This document shows, one piece after another, positions 32,009 to 43,109 of a stretch of 64,000 bases of DNA. Source of the DNA: Isoetes taiwanensis (lineage: Eukaryota > Streptophyta > Lycopodiopsida > Isoetales > Isoetaceae); NCBI GenBank assembly GCA_021234155.1, contig JAJEKV010000085.1, forward strand, positions 2,242,896 to 2,306,895, in the 5' to 3' direction. The translations under genes were made by a program, and so were the position numbers. The notes beneath the pieces were generated by a model. It was not told where the DNA came from. It was given only the letters and a program-made list of their open reading frames with translations, and did not search any database. Each line of letters opens with the position of its first letter. Positions within the stretch are counted from its first letter, which is position 1.

Positions 32009-32648
32009 GTAAGTCCACTGTTTCTGGTATGAATTCTGTTCTATTGCTGCCATGTGTATAGCGTGTTCAAATGCTGATATGAATGCTGCTAGGAAACTAA
32101 GAACCTTGGTTTCAATTGCAAAGTTGGCATGGGGTGCCCATGTTATGCATGCCTGCTACAGCAATGGGAGCAAGAATGCATAACATAGGCACCTCGTGTA
32201 GATTTTGTGATGGAGCTAAGCCAAATCGCCCCATGTGACCAACTTGGATCAAATGGCGCCATGGCGCCATTCTATTCCAAATACACCCTTAAAATGGTGT
32301 GTTGGTCTTAATGGCGCCATAGCGCCATTCGATTGAAAATGGTGCACGGCTGAAATGTAAATTTGAAGCCAAATGGAGCCATGGCGCCATTTGGTCGAAA
32401 TGGTGCACTTGGATCAAATGGCGCCACGCCATTTGTTCCAAATTCACACCTATGAATGTGCCATAGGTGTGAATTTGATCAAATAACCATGGCTTATTTG
32501 ATCCAAGTGCACTGCCGTTCGATCAAATGGCAAATTTAGACCAAAATTTATTCTTTTGTACTAAATGGCACCATTTTCGCTTATTTATTGCTTATTTTTC
32601 GTCTATTTCATATGTTCTAAAAAGTGTCGCCTTGCTTGAATGAAACAG
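32009..32648 (+). other. Intron 1 of the DUF7869-like gene with palindromes and a nested hairpin
   Basis: The donor AATATCAA|GTAAGT and acceptor TGAAACAG join in frame (AA|G). Palindromes lie at 32251-32272 and 32371-32392 (each with one change) and 32311-32330 (with one change). A nested inverted repeat lies at 32403-32512: outer arms GTGCACTTGGATCAAAT and inner arms CAAATTCACACCTATG (32439-32454 and 32462-32477). Confidence 0.68.
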
Positions 32649-33266
32649 GTTCAATTTTCCCCCTGCACAACCTATTCGCCTGAAGGACAATTGTTGCCCT
32701 GGGACATATTTTGAATAGAACCACTCTTCATGGGAAGGAAATAGATCCTTCAAATGTAGCTATTGAGGTCACTGAGTCCGTGGATCCCATCGATCGAAGC
32801 TTCCAGCCCCATGAGGGGGGCGATAACATTGGTGAAGCAAGAGGGCACATTCATTCAAAGGCCTAAGAGGGATGTAAAATAAAATGAGTGCCCCTCAAGT
32901 GAAGATACGTCTTCGAGATCCCTGAATTTGCCCTCTTCAGCAGAGGGATTCATCTAGTAGTACACCATCCGGCCAAGAGTCCCACCGGACATCGGTTTCA
33001 CTGCTCCCGTGGGTGAACCAAGCAACACAGCAACAAATGAAGAAGACGAGATCATAGTAGAGGAGATTGGAGGTCATGAGAATCTAGCTGCCCGTCTTGG
33101 TCTCATGTTGTTTAAGCCTGAAGATGAGACAGTCTACTACTCGCAAACAGATCTACTAGGTTTGCCATGCTACATTCTTCATTCCTGCATTGGATCTAAA
33201 TATTCGGAGGCGAATATAGTCTTTAGTGATCCTCAGGATGCTATAGACGATGAGTTCTTGGGTGTA

Positions 33267-33517
33267 GGGCAAAAGTATGCTGGTGGGTATCAAAAGCATG
33301 CGTCCGGACGCATGCTGACAGCACTCATATAGCACCCCATATGGCAGCTTGTTTAGGGTGTTACTGGTACTAGCAAATGGTAATTAGGTAATCAATAGAA
33401 ATATGTAACAGCTCCAATGAATGACAAGTGGAATACTATGATAGAATAGTACATCTAGGGTGCTGATCTAAGTGCTGGGGCCGCGTTTTTTTGATACCCA
33501 CCAGCATACTTTTGCCC
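33267..33517. mobile_element. MITE, 251 bp, 29-bp terminal inverted repeats, TGTA flanks
   Basis: GGGCAAAAGTATGCTGG and 12 further bases (33267-33295) are exactly inverted at 33489-33517. TGTA flanks both ends (33263-33266, 33518-33521). It lies in the DUF7869-like coding region. Removing the element and one TGTA joins the upstream frame (33009 onward) in phase with the downstream frame (33540 onward), so the site was coding before insertion. No protein is encoded. Confidence 0.85.
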
Positions 33518-34374
33518 TGTATCAAAGGTCGGGCTTTCAGTGGGTAACATAATAGATCCAACGGGAAACCAAAATATCAGGTCATGTCATGCTTGTGCTG
33601 AGAGGCCTATAGCTAACAGTCTAGTAACCTGGGAGACCCGTGATGTTTTGCTTCATGATGGTAGGACAGTTTCACAACATTTACAAGCTCGAGCTGCTCT
33701 CGAACAGGATGACTTAGAAGTTGAGTGCTTGGAAGCTGATGTTGAGAAGCAATTCAAGAGGAAAAAGAAATATACATATGTGAAGAGGGTCGGAGGAAAC
33801 CAAAGGGGATAGCAAGGAGGAGAGGATGTGCGCCCAAGTCAATCAAGAGTGCTCTAAAATCAACATGCCGCAAGGACGAATGTGTCAAAAACTGAGCCGA
33901 GCAAGTATATGCCTTAAGAAAAGAATTTTATTCTCAATCAAGCAAAGGCCGTGGATTACGCTTGTTTTTGATGTGTTGAGTGTAACTTATAATCGGGCAA
34001 TGGAGGCGAAAAGTAGTGGTCTCCTCGGAGTGGAGTGTCACATTCGCATGGCGCCGCGGGCTTTAGGAGTTGCTCACCACGCTTTTATAGTTGGAGGAAG
34101 AGGTTCGAAAGTTAGGTGGAAAACGGGCGAGCATGGTAATACAGGCTCTAAGAAGCCTAGATCCGCGGACACTAGCTACGTAAAAGTGTGCTTGATACCT
34201 TCATTAGTGAGAATGCGAGAGCATTCCACATAGAAGCAAAAAAAAAGGATGATATAAGGGAGAATGTTCGAAACTTCCTTCCATTCTTAATAAGAAGAGC
34301 ATACATAAGGAAGTGGGTGCCGTGGTGGAAGAATTGACAGAAACGAGTGTAACCTTGCCCTCTTTTTACAATAT

Positions 34375-35304
34375 TTGGAAGAAGGAGTTTCCGGGGACGC
34401 CGCCATAGCAAAAATACAAAGATTCTCCAAGTGTAACATATATGTAGTCATCAAGCGTAAATTGGAAAGAACAAAAGATACAAGGGAGATGCGAACCTTT
34501 CAATTCAATCTACGGGCACATATGTTGGAACAACGCTCCTGTAGGAGTCAATATTGGCATTGGCGTGCATTATCACATCGTTCGGCAGAAAGTCACCTTT
34601 GCATAATACATGATAAGATGGATCAGGTCAAAACACTCACACCAAGAAGTCACCATCTCGCAAAGTCTGTTTGGAGAGGAGATCGCTTGAAGAGCAGCTT
34701 GACAGGAGCATTGACACATGGTCATGGTGGACGGGCTTATGGCCATTTCTCTCTTGATCTTTGGAAGGATGACTCAAACTTTCATGTTGGATCACTTTCT
34801 AGGATCCTACACTATCTTGAGTTGCCGGAAGAAGACAAGTGTGGTGATCTGTGTGGAAGCAGAACTACAGATTGCAAATTGATGCAAGCCCTAAAAGATA
34901 CTCGACCACTGCAGCATAAGCTAGCACAGACACAAGAGAAGATGCCTTCATCTTCTAGTGCCAACTTAGAAGGCTTCAATCCTCTTCCTCGAAATCTCTA
35001 CTTACAGTTGGATAATGCATCTGGTCAAAATAAAAATAGATATGTGTTCTCCTACCTCTCTTATTTGACATGGCTTAAGGTATTCGATGAGATTCAGGTT
35101 GGCTTCATGATGGTTGGGCATACTCATGACGATATTGATGCATTGTTTGGGAACTTTTCGACGTTAATGAGTTCATCGGATGCTCTAACTTTGCCCTCGA
35201 GTTGCTTTACTTGTTTAGCAAGTGCAATGCAAAGTCTCCTGCTCCATATTTTGTGGATGAAGTTCCGGATTGAAAGGCTTTGTCAAGGGATATATCCCCG
35301 ATAA
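34375..35304 (+). pseudogene. Core domain of the DUF7869-like protein (309 codons open)
   Basis: The conserved core is unbroken here: RFSKCN at the start, a spaced H..Q..CRSQYWHWRALS block, HDKMDQ, a His-rich linker (LTGALTHGHGGRAYG), QLDNASGQNKNRYVFSYLSY and MVGHTHDDIDALFGNFSTLM. The end of the frame (35220-35304) is already out of phase with the family. Confidence 0.72.
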
Positions 35305-36151
35305 AGGCCAACGCCTAACAGCCATACCGACCCATTGCTATTCCGATTTAAAATGGATGGGAAATGGCCCATTATGCAATATAAGATGCGGCCAACCCAT
35401 AAAGAGTGGATTCCGTAAAAAGGAATAAGAATGTGGAAGGAGGATGAAAATGGTGAGCCAACGCTACCAACGGGGGTGCCTAAAAATATCCCTCCAAGGA
35501 AGACATTGAAAGATCTCCCCGGCTCGCGCAGAAAAGATCAGCAAGTACATAGCATTATGGAATTCCTTCGCAAAAATCAAGAAGATAGCGCGGTTTGCAC
35601 GACAAAGACAAAGCAACTATGGATTACTTCGAACGAGATTCTTGTGTGTTTGGAAGATGTATCTCCGGGATCGACCTCAAAATGATAACTTTTGGTTGCG
35701 CATAAGGCAAGAACCTCTACAAGTGCATTTACTCCGTAGGTCGATGAAGCCACTGCTTGTAAGACCTTTGCCTACGACAGGGCTGCCAGATGGGCGCTCG
35801 TTGCCTATGGATGAGTTCGATCCTCATGCACATGTTACTTAAAGGTATATTTGTTTTAGTCCGACCTGAAGACAATGAAACTCCAACGTGGTTGGGCTTT
35901 ACAGAAGAAGATGCCATCCTAGATCCAGAGTCTACCAATTATGGTCACATTTATGTATCATGGTGGATGCCTCGTTGGTCGTGACTATACAGTTGCTTAA
36001 CTAAACGCTACATCCCAATCCATCATCAGATCCATCAAGGTATGAGAAGTTAGATGTCATATATTATGCATGGGATGCAAATGGCAAAAGTCCAAGACTC
36101 TTCGTGATTCCAAAATACATTGTTGACATGTGGGGACATAGCATTAGTTAA

Positions 36152-36690
36152 AAGCTCTCAATCTCACCATGTTCTCGATAATTATGTATGTAATTTCTTT
36201 TGCTATAATACTTAAGCATTTTGGACAATTAATACATTGTCGATACATCAATTAGCTTTCATTATGCTTATACTAACATCCTTACATCTTTTATAATAGG
36301 TGTTTAATACACATCATTACATCTGATGCACACATTATTGATGGCATACATATAATTTAGATGCACATATTATTGATGGCATTATAGTCGATGATTCACT
36401 CATCTTCAATCCCTCGCTAACGGATCGATTCAGCTCATAGGCACGACGCTCGGAGAAGCCAAAGAAGATGGATCACAACACGAGTAAGGCCGTGGCAATG
36501 ACACTCGTGACCATCAGCTTTTGGATTGCAAGTAGGATCCAAATTTTAACTGCTTTTATGTATGCACCAACAATATCATTGTAGCTCATGGAGCAAAGAA
36601 TGGTCTCAAACCGATCTTCATACTCATAGATATTATAAGCCATGGGAGATGAATGACTTCTACCAATCGAATGGAGCTGCTTTTATAGTC
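36152..36690. other. 3' flank of the DUF7869-like gene, no gene recognised
   Basis: AT-rich. TGATGCACACATTATTGATGGCAT repeats once (about 36326 and 36360) as a short tandem duplication. No terminal inverted repeat to the left side of the two-gene element was recognised. Confidence 0.4.
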
Positions 36691-36691
36691 G

Positions 36692-36822
36692 CTGTAGAAT
36701 TATTGGTATAATACTTCAGCATTATTGGTATTATACGTGAGCATTATTGGTATTATACCTCAGCATTATTGGTATTATACTTCAACATTATTGGTATTAT
36801 ACTTCAACATTATTGATTCAGA
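36692..36822 (+). repeat. 22-bp tandem repeat
   Basis: About six units of ATTATTGGTATTATACTTCA with small changes follow each other. Confidence 0.85.
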
Positions 36823-36879
36823 GCTATAAATTCTTTTTACCTTGCTTTCACTTCTCACTTTTCACCTTGCTACTTGATC

Positions 36880-37395
36880 TTGATCCTTGCTTCTTGCTCC
36901 TTCATCTTCCTTGTTCCTTGATCTTCTTGCTACTTGATCTTCCTTGTTCCATGATCTTCTTGCTACTTGATCTTCTTCTTTGCTACTGTTGGATCTTGAT
37001 CCTTGTTCGAATCCTTGCTACTTCATTCCCCCGTGCTCCTTGCTACTTGATCTTGTTCCTTGCTCTTGATCTTGCTACTTGATCTTGTTCCTTGCTACTT
37101 GATCTTGATCCTTGCTTCTTGCTCCTTGATCTTCCTTGTTCCTTGATCTTCTTTGCTACTTGATCTTGTTCCCTTGCTCTTGATCTTGCTACTTGATCTT
37201 GTTCCTTGCTACTTGATCTTGATCCTTGCTTCTTGCTCCTTGATCTTCCTTGTTCCTTGATCTTCTTGCTACTTGATCTTCCTTGTTCATTGCATCTTGC
37301 TACTTGATCTTGATCCTTGTTCCTTGCTACTTCATTCCCGCAAGCTTCTTGCTACTTGATCTTGTTGCTTGCTCTTGAACTTGCTACTTGCTCGC
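36880..37395 (+). repeat. Degenerate tandem repeat CTTGCTACTTGATCTTGATC
   Basis: About 500 bases are built of CTTG, CTAC, ATCTTG and TTCC words with a higher-order period. A block around 37075-37150 recurs at about 37190-37270. Frames through it are artefacts. Confidence 0.85.
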
Positions 37396-37970
37396 CCTCC
37401 GTTCCTTGTTCGCCTTCTGGGTGATCCTTGCTTGCTTTTTGCAAATGATTGGACCCAATCCTCCATGGGCTACCTGTAAGGCCTTCTCCAAGCATGCCCC
37501 TGCATTCAGGCAGCCTAGAATGGATGAGCTATGGGACCATTTCTTGGAGTGGAGGTTGCGCCACAGTCCCACCAAGGAGCTTACAATGGAGTTGATCAAC
37601 TTCATTCTGAGCGATTTGATTGTGTTCATGATCCACCTGATGGAAATTAATCCATCCGAATGTTATAGGAGACTTGCAAATGAGGGGAATTCTTGAACCC
37701 CTCTTTATCCGACGAGATGCTACAAAGAATTGAGGCCTCTTTTCGTATGGGATATTTAGCACACTCTCCTGGATGCATACATATCGTAGTTCATTCATGA
37801 AATTTCTAAGGGACAGATGTATGGCCTTATTAGGGTGTACTACAACGAAAGTACAACGGTTTTGTGGAGTTGGGTCCGCTTCTTCCGTGGAGTGTCATCC
37901 CGTGGAATTACTTTTTCTAATGACTAGGTACCCCATATGGTGGGAAGAATCAGGGTCGGGAGGAGCATGA
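37388..37970 (+). CDS. Hypothetical protein, two frames, function unknown
   Basis: The frame 37388-37696 (102 codons) has non-repetitive composition from about 37440 on (MIGPNPPWATCKAF, RMDELWDHFLEWRL, LTMELINFILSDLIVF, SECYRRLANEG). A second frame, 37773-37970, gives FMKFLRDRCMALLG and could be the continuation after a frame change near 37690. I do not recognise it. It lies between the tandem repeats and gypsy element A and may be an additional transposon protein or a gag start. Confidence 0.35.
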
Positions 37971-37999
37971 GCTCTTGACTCCTAACCCGTGATGCATGG

Positions 38000-38838
38000 G
38001 TTAGACCTCGCAGCAAAGGGAAAGGGGAAGGGAAGGGGTTAGGAACCCGGGGAAGGTTACTAGGGACATACATAGTTCATACTTCGGTCTCTATTGTGTT
38101 TGGAAGTTGGTATATGATACCGCGGTTATTATGTTCTCTAAATATTCATGTATGTATGATACACGGTATCAAGTAGTCCCTGGCCTCCCGGCACAGACTA
38201 TTCATGCATACATGCACTGTGTCAAGCTCAAGGATCCTCTTTGCTACCCGGGTCGGCCATCAAAGGCTCTGCCAAGACCAGGCACCAGACCACGCAGCCA
38301 AAAGCCCGTGGGTCATTAACAAGAGGCGCCGCCGCACAAGTGACGGCCCGGCCACCGCCTCGCCAAGCCGTTGTCGGGTGATTCTAGGCACTTCAAGAGG
38401 CACCGCCAACATTCCTCAGAAATCAGGCCTCCTTCCAAGAGTCCAAGCACCGAGATCGCCGAGTGTCTATATTGGGCCCAAGGCCGCTGTACTATATATA
38501 TGAGTAGAGCTAGCACATGAGTTTTTAGATGAGTTTTGAGTCTTGTCTCCTTTCTTTTCTATCATTAGAGCTCATGTATTTTCATCATTGATATCAAGGA
38601 AGCTTATCATCTTTTCTCTCATTTGTTCTTTCTTCTTCTTCTTCTCTTCTTGCAAATCCAACTCTAACTCAACCTCAATATCCTCACTATACCGCTTCCC
38701 GGCCCAGCCAAGCACTTTCACATCTACCTTTCGGGACTCGAAACCGACTTATCCCACCTTTGGCAACACGAAAAGGCAAACCGTTAGGACCAAAGTGCTC
38801 AGCCCACATGGAAGAATTTGAGGCTCTAGCTGTCCTAA
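38000..38838 (+). other. Candidate LTR or leader of gypsy element A
   Basis: CTGTACTATATATATGAGTAGAG near 38485 looks like an LTR TATA box, followed by a T/C-rich stretch and TTC repeats (38620-38650) before the gag-like text. No second copy was found near 43.8-44.4 kb, and no standard primer site is visible, so this remains a guess. Confidence 0.3.
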
Positions 38839-41269
38839 ATGGTCAAATGCGCAACCTCAACTGAAATTCCACATCTTTTTCCACCACCCCCGCGGGGCCT
38901 TTCTCATCAATGGCTCATGTCCAACAAAAGCCATTGGAAACAAGACTGGTCCAAAATGCGAATCGCTTTTGCCTCTATTATGGCACCACGGATGATGATC
39001 AACTTCATCTCAAGCAACTCAATGAACTTCAACAAGAGCCCACTTGAGTCCGCCCCGGATTTTATGGATCGACTTCACATTCGCTAAGTAAGCTCAAGGA
39101 GTACCCCACACACAGCCAGATTTTGGTCTGGTTTCTCCAAGGACTTCCTCCCCCGCTATTCGACTTCATGATCAATACCGCGGCCCAAAGACTTTGAGCA
39201 GGCTATCGACCTTTGTCAATCACTCACAATGTTTCTCCCGGTATGGGCTCTTCAAGAGCTCCCGCTCATTCCACTCGGCCATGGTTCCACAAACGGGCCG
39301 TTCAAAATTTCAACACGCTAATCCACAAATAAGTACCAAATCTGGTGCCATATTTGCAAATACCAAGGCCATTTGGCCAATGAGTGCAACTCCACCAATG
39401 GCCCGCCTCATTGCAAGCGATGCAACATGTGCAATCATGCCACTAAGAGTGCACTCGCACTCATCCCACACCGCTCCGCAACAAAATGGTTTATCAAGTG
39501 CAAACTACACCTCAAAGAATAATCGCGACTATCGCCAGCCACCACTTCAAAAGTGCCCACGAACTCTATCAAAGAATGGAGCAAACCACGGGATCCAAAC
39601 CAACGCCCTCCTTTTGATCCTTCTAAAGCTCGTTATCACACATCCAAGAATGGGGTCATACCACCACCACGGCGGTCCTCAACTTCCACAAGTTCGTGCA
39701 TGTTTCGGCACAAATCGTACCACATCGGTCCGCCACGGGCTTACCAACTCGGCTTGCTAATGGCAAACAAGGCCCGAGACCGTTCTTAAGAAGCCACCAA
39801 GAGCGCCAAGAATCACGCTTATCAACCAGCTCCAAAGAAATCAACCTCACTGGATCAACAAGCCCAAGAGGAAATTTTTCGTGCACTTAATCCTCCAAAT
39901 TCAGCCTGGCCAAATTGGGTTGGTTTAGTTTCCCGCACACCAAGGCCTCACGCCCTTGACCATTATTCAATGGCATGCAACCCGCCTTTGCAGCTGACAC
40001 CATTCCTCATGAGGACGAAAAAAGGTTCACTTTGCACCTGACTTGAGAAGCTCATGCCACATGTCATGCCCAAAGTTCGACAAAGCATTTTAAACCTCAT
40101 GCAAGCTGCCAAGGCCGCACCTTGGCAAATGTTCATGCCACCACTAGAGCTCAACAAAGACAAGATACCCCTTCAACATCTCAACCTCCACGCCTCGACG
40201 TATCCCAATATAGCCGGGCCGAGGTTGACTTACTCAAAGAAGTTGCTGCTTCCCCGCGACTCCCCGCACTGCTGGAACCAAGCAGACTTTTTCTCATGTG
40301 CCTCTCGAACTCCAAGAGGAGCTAGCCAAGATCAAAAATTCCTTTAAGCTTGGCCACCATTTTGAAACTCGGCCCGCCTCAAGGACTGTTACCACTCCCA
40401 ACCGCTTTAGTTGGGGCTGTGGTTACCTCTACACCCACGGTCCATGCCACGGTGGGTAATCAAGAAGTCAACCATGTTCAAATAGATGGAGGTAGCGCAG
40501 CCAATCTCATCACTGGATAAACTCCGCAAACAAATGGGCATCACACAACTCTTTTCGTGTCCCATATGACATCAAATTGGCTAATGGCCATATCACGCGA
40601 CCTCAAGGCCACACCTATTCTTCACATCAACATTGGTGATCTCCGCTTCCCCATGGAATTTGGAGTTTGGAAAGTCGGGCGAAGATCCGTGTGACTATGA
40701 AATGCTGGTCGGGCTGACCTTTTCTCCGCCAGCAAAGAGTATCCATTATCGGGCCACGGACCGCTTAGTCATCACCGATGGTCATCTCAATGCCACCATG
40801 GACTTGCAAACGAGGTGATCATTTCGCTGGACAATGCGGAACCCTCTCTCGCATTACGCATTCAAGAAGCTCGTAATATTTATCAAGTTCGTGCTCCACC
40901 GCGAAGCGCCCGGCTATCCTACCCGAATATGCCGATCCTTGGGGAGAAATGACTTTGATCAGAACCAGGACTGTGGCTGCTTTGTTTGACCCCTAACGCC
41001 TCTGTAATCGAATCCAACGCTGATCACTTTTCGTGATGCCGCACCTCCCCGCAACTCCTTGATGTACACGCTTGCCATGAAGCAACCTCTCGCTTGGATG
41101 AAACCGAAAGCAACCCCTCTTTTTTCACTAAAGTGCCACGATCCGTTATGCTCAACCTCCCCGCACACATTGTCCAGATAATTGAAGTCATACCCTATAT
41201 TCGTCCTCAAGTCGAAATTGTGGACGCCGGCAAGAATAATCAACTGCCCCGATTACGCCAATTTTCCTA

Positions 41270-42060
41270 GCCCTTATCGTGAATAAAAATACAAGCTATT
41301 CAAAAAATTCAAACACATTTTCGCGAGTTACAAAGATCTTCGGGAATCAACAAAAGCTTGGGGAACTCACCATTCCTACCAAATCTGATGCACGCACTGC
41401 TGTAGCAACGACAGCACCGCTCAACCCTAATTACCGCGGATCGCTGCCAAGGCGAAATTGACAAACTCCTTGCTGCAGGTTTGATCTATGAGGTCAAACA
41501 TTCTGAATGGGTGAGCCCCATCGCCATTGCCCTTAAACACAATGGTAAGATCCGGCGTCCTGTGGACTATCTGAACTCAATCAGGCCACGGAGCGTGATC
41601 ATTTTCCACTTCCCTTCACGCACTGTGCCCGAAGAGGTGGCCGGACATGAGATGTACTCCTTTATGGATGGTTTTTCCGCTACAATCAGATCTCAATCAA
41701 AGAATCTGATCAACTCAAGACTACCTTCACCACCCCGTAAGGCACTTTTGCCTATAAGGTGGTTCCTTTTGGACTATCAAACTCTCCATCAACGCTTCAA
41801 CGATCATGCTCTCGCTTTTCATGATTTCATGAAGGAAAATCCCTTCTTGCAAATTTTTCAAGATGACTTCTCTCTACGCCTCCATGGCTGACCATTTGGA
41901 TAAATTGGAACTCGCCTTCCAAAAATGTGATGAGTCCGCATTAGTCTCAACTCGAAATGCACCTTTAAGGCCACCTCCTGTTCCTCATAGGGCCATGTTG
42001 TCGCCAGAAAGCGTATCACCACGATCCCCGCCAAAATCGCTTGTGTGCTCAAGGCTCAAG
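41270..42060 (+). pseudogene. Element A reverse transcriptase
   Basis: In successive frames: YEVKHSEWVSPIAIALKHNG, RRPVDYLNSI, MYSFMDGFS (motif A), then in a shifted frame TTFTTP, VVPFGLSNSPST (motif B) and FQDDFSLYAS-like text with DHLDKLELAFQKC (motif C, with DD). These are standard gypsy signatures. The upstream SLGNSPFLPNLMHAL-like text is the usual linker. Confidence 0.8.
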
Positions 42061-43109
42061 CACCAGCCAATATCAAGGAGACACGCTTTTCCGGTAAGGT
42101 CAATTATTACTCCACCTTCATACCGACTAGCAGCTATTGCAGATCCCATTCATAAACTCACGGGTGACGAATCTACCGGGCTTGAATTCCTGCGGATGTC
42201 GCTTTCCAAAAGTCAAGCTTTTGCTTACTCAGCACCGGGTTCTTGTTCCTCCTCAATGGGACAAGCCCTTTCACGCTCATGTCGATGTCTCGCCGCTTTG
42301 CTATTACGCCGTTTCTTTCAAGCATATGATGCGCATTAATCGACAAAACCAAATCGCTACGCCAGCCGAAAACTCAATTTTGCCTGAGCGCAACTATTCT
42401 CGCCACCTGAGCGTGAAGCTTTGGGTCTCATTTTCTGGTCCAACGCCTTCCGCCATTACCTTTTGGCAAATAAATCAAGTTCTTTGTGGACCACCAAGCA
42501 CTCCTATATTTAATCAACAAGTCCACGCCCACGGGCCGCATTGCTCGTTGGGTCCTTCTTGTCCAAGAATTTGCTCCTTTGAAATCGCTCATAAGGCCGA
42601 CAAAATCTCATGTCGTTCGGATTATCTTTTCACGATCCACACGATGATCCTCCCACCGAGTCTCGTGACGCCTTTCCCCGGGATGCTCAGCTTTTTTCGT
42701 CCACGGCAACACCACATTGGTTCCATGATTTTCAGCAAGATCTCCTTACAGTGCTCTTCCACCGTAAGACGAGACGCCTTCCCCGCCAAGCGACAATCCC
42801 ATCGCCATCAATTTCTCCGAGAGGTCCGCGGACTACACCATGGTTGCGTGACATCTCTACAAAAGGGTAAGGACACCATCCTTCGACGCCGGTTCTACCT
42901 CATGAAGTTCCGTGATATTGTTCGAAAGCTCATCAAGGACTCTGGTGGTGGTCATTTTCATGGTGACACCCACAAAGACGCAAAAATCCTTCTCAAGGGT
43001 ATTATTGGCCCACGCTTCTTCAAAGATGCTCACGCCCACGCCAAGACGCGTGACGCTTGCCGGGTGGGACGCGACGCCCGCGTGACGCTTCTTCCCTTGA
43101 CGCCGGCCA

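Larger units (their letters stand above)
26262..36151. mobile_element. Candidate novel two-gene element: ParB-methyltransferase-like gene and DUF7869/DDE-like gene, divergent
   Basis: Two divergent genes start 959 bases apart (31030 minus, 31989 plus). Each has a tiny first exon followed by an intron that carries the palindrome ATGGCGCCATGGCGCCAT, and the motif also occurs in an internal intron of the minus gene and near its 3' end (ATGGCGCCAT at about 26269). A second partial copy of the left arm lies at 60.6-64 kb, which shows that the sequence is repeated in the genome. The plus gene resembles a transposase, so mobility is plausible. I found no terminal inverted repeats or target duplications, so the outer limits given are only the gene and palindrome limits. 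Confidence 0.5.
31989..36151 (+). pseudogene. DUF7869-like (RNase H/DDE transposase-like) gene, multi-exon, frameshifted, with MITE insertion
   Basis: Exon 1 (31989-32008, MDLSNI) ends at a GTAAGT donor. Exon 2 starts at 32649 after GAAACAG and gives FNFPPAQPIRLKD. Later parts give CSKINM and HGNTGSKKPRSADT, FYNIW..EFP, FSKCNI, RSQYWHWRA, CIIHDKMDQVKTLTP, then LYLQLDNASGQNKNRYVF, VGFMMVGHTHDDIDALFG and C-terminal FVIPKYIVDMWGHSIS before TAA at 36149-36151. HDKMDQ, QLDN..NKNR and VGHTHDDID are the hallmark blocks of this family, in which the acidic residues probably form a DDE/D-like site. Frame breaks lie at about 32710, 32880, 33812-34240, 35304 and 35690. A MITE sits at 33267-33517. The longest intact part is 34375-35304. 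Role as a transposase is inferred. Confidence 0.7.

Noticed and set aside
36747-37082. Open frame of 111 codons with Leu/Phe-rich text
   Set aside because: It lies in tandem repeats; its composition follows the repeat unit.
36880-37395. Satellite or centromeric repeat
   Set aside because: It is only about 500 bases with a degenerate short period; nothing marks it as a satellite array.
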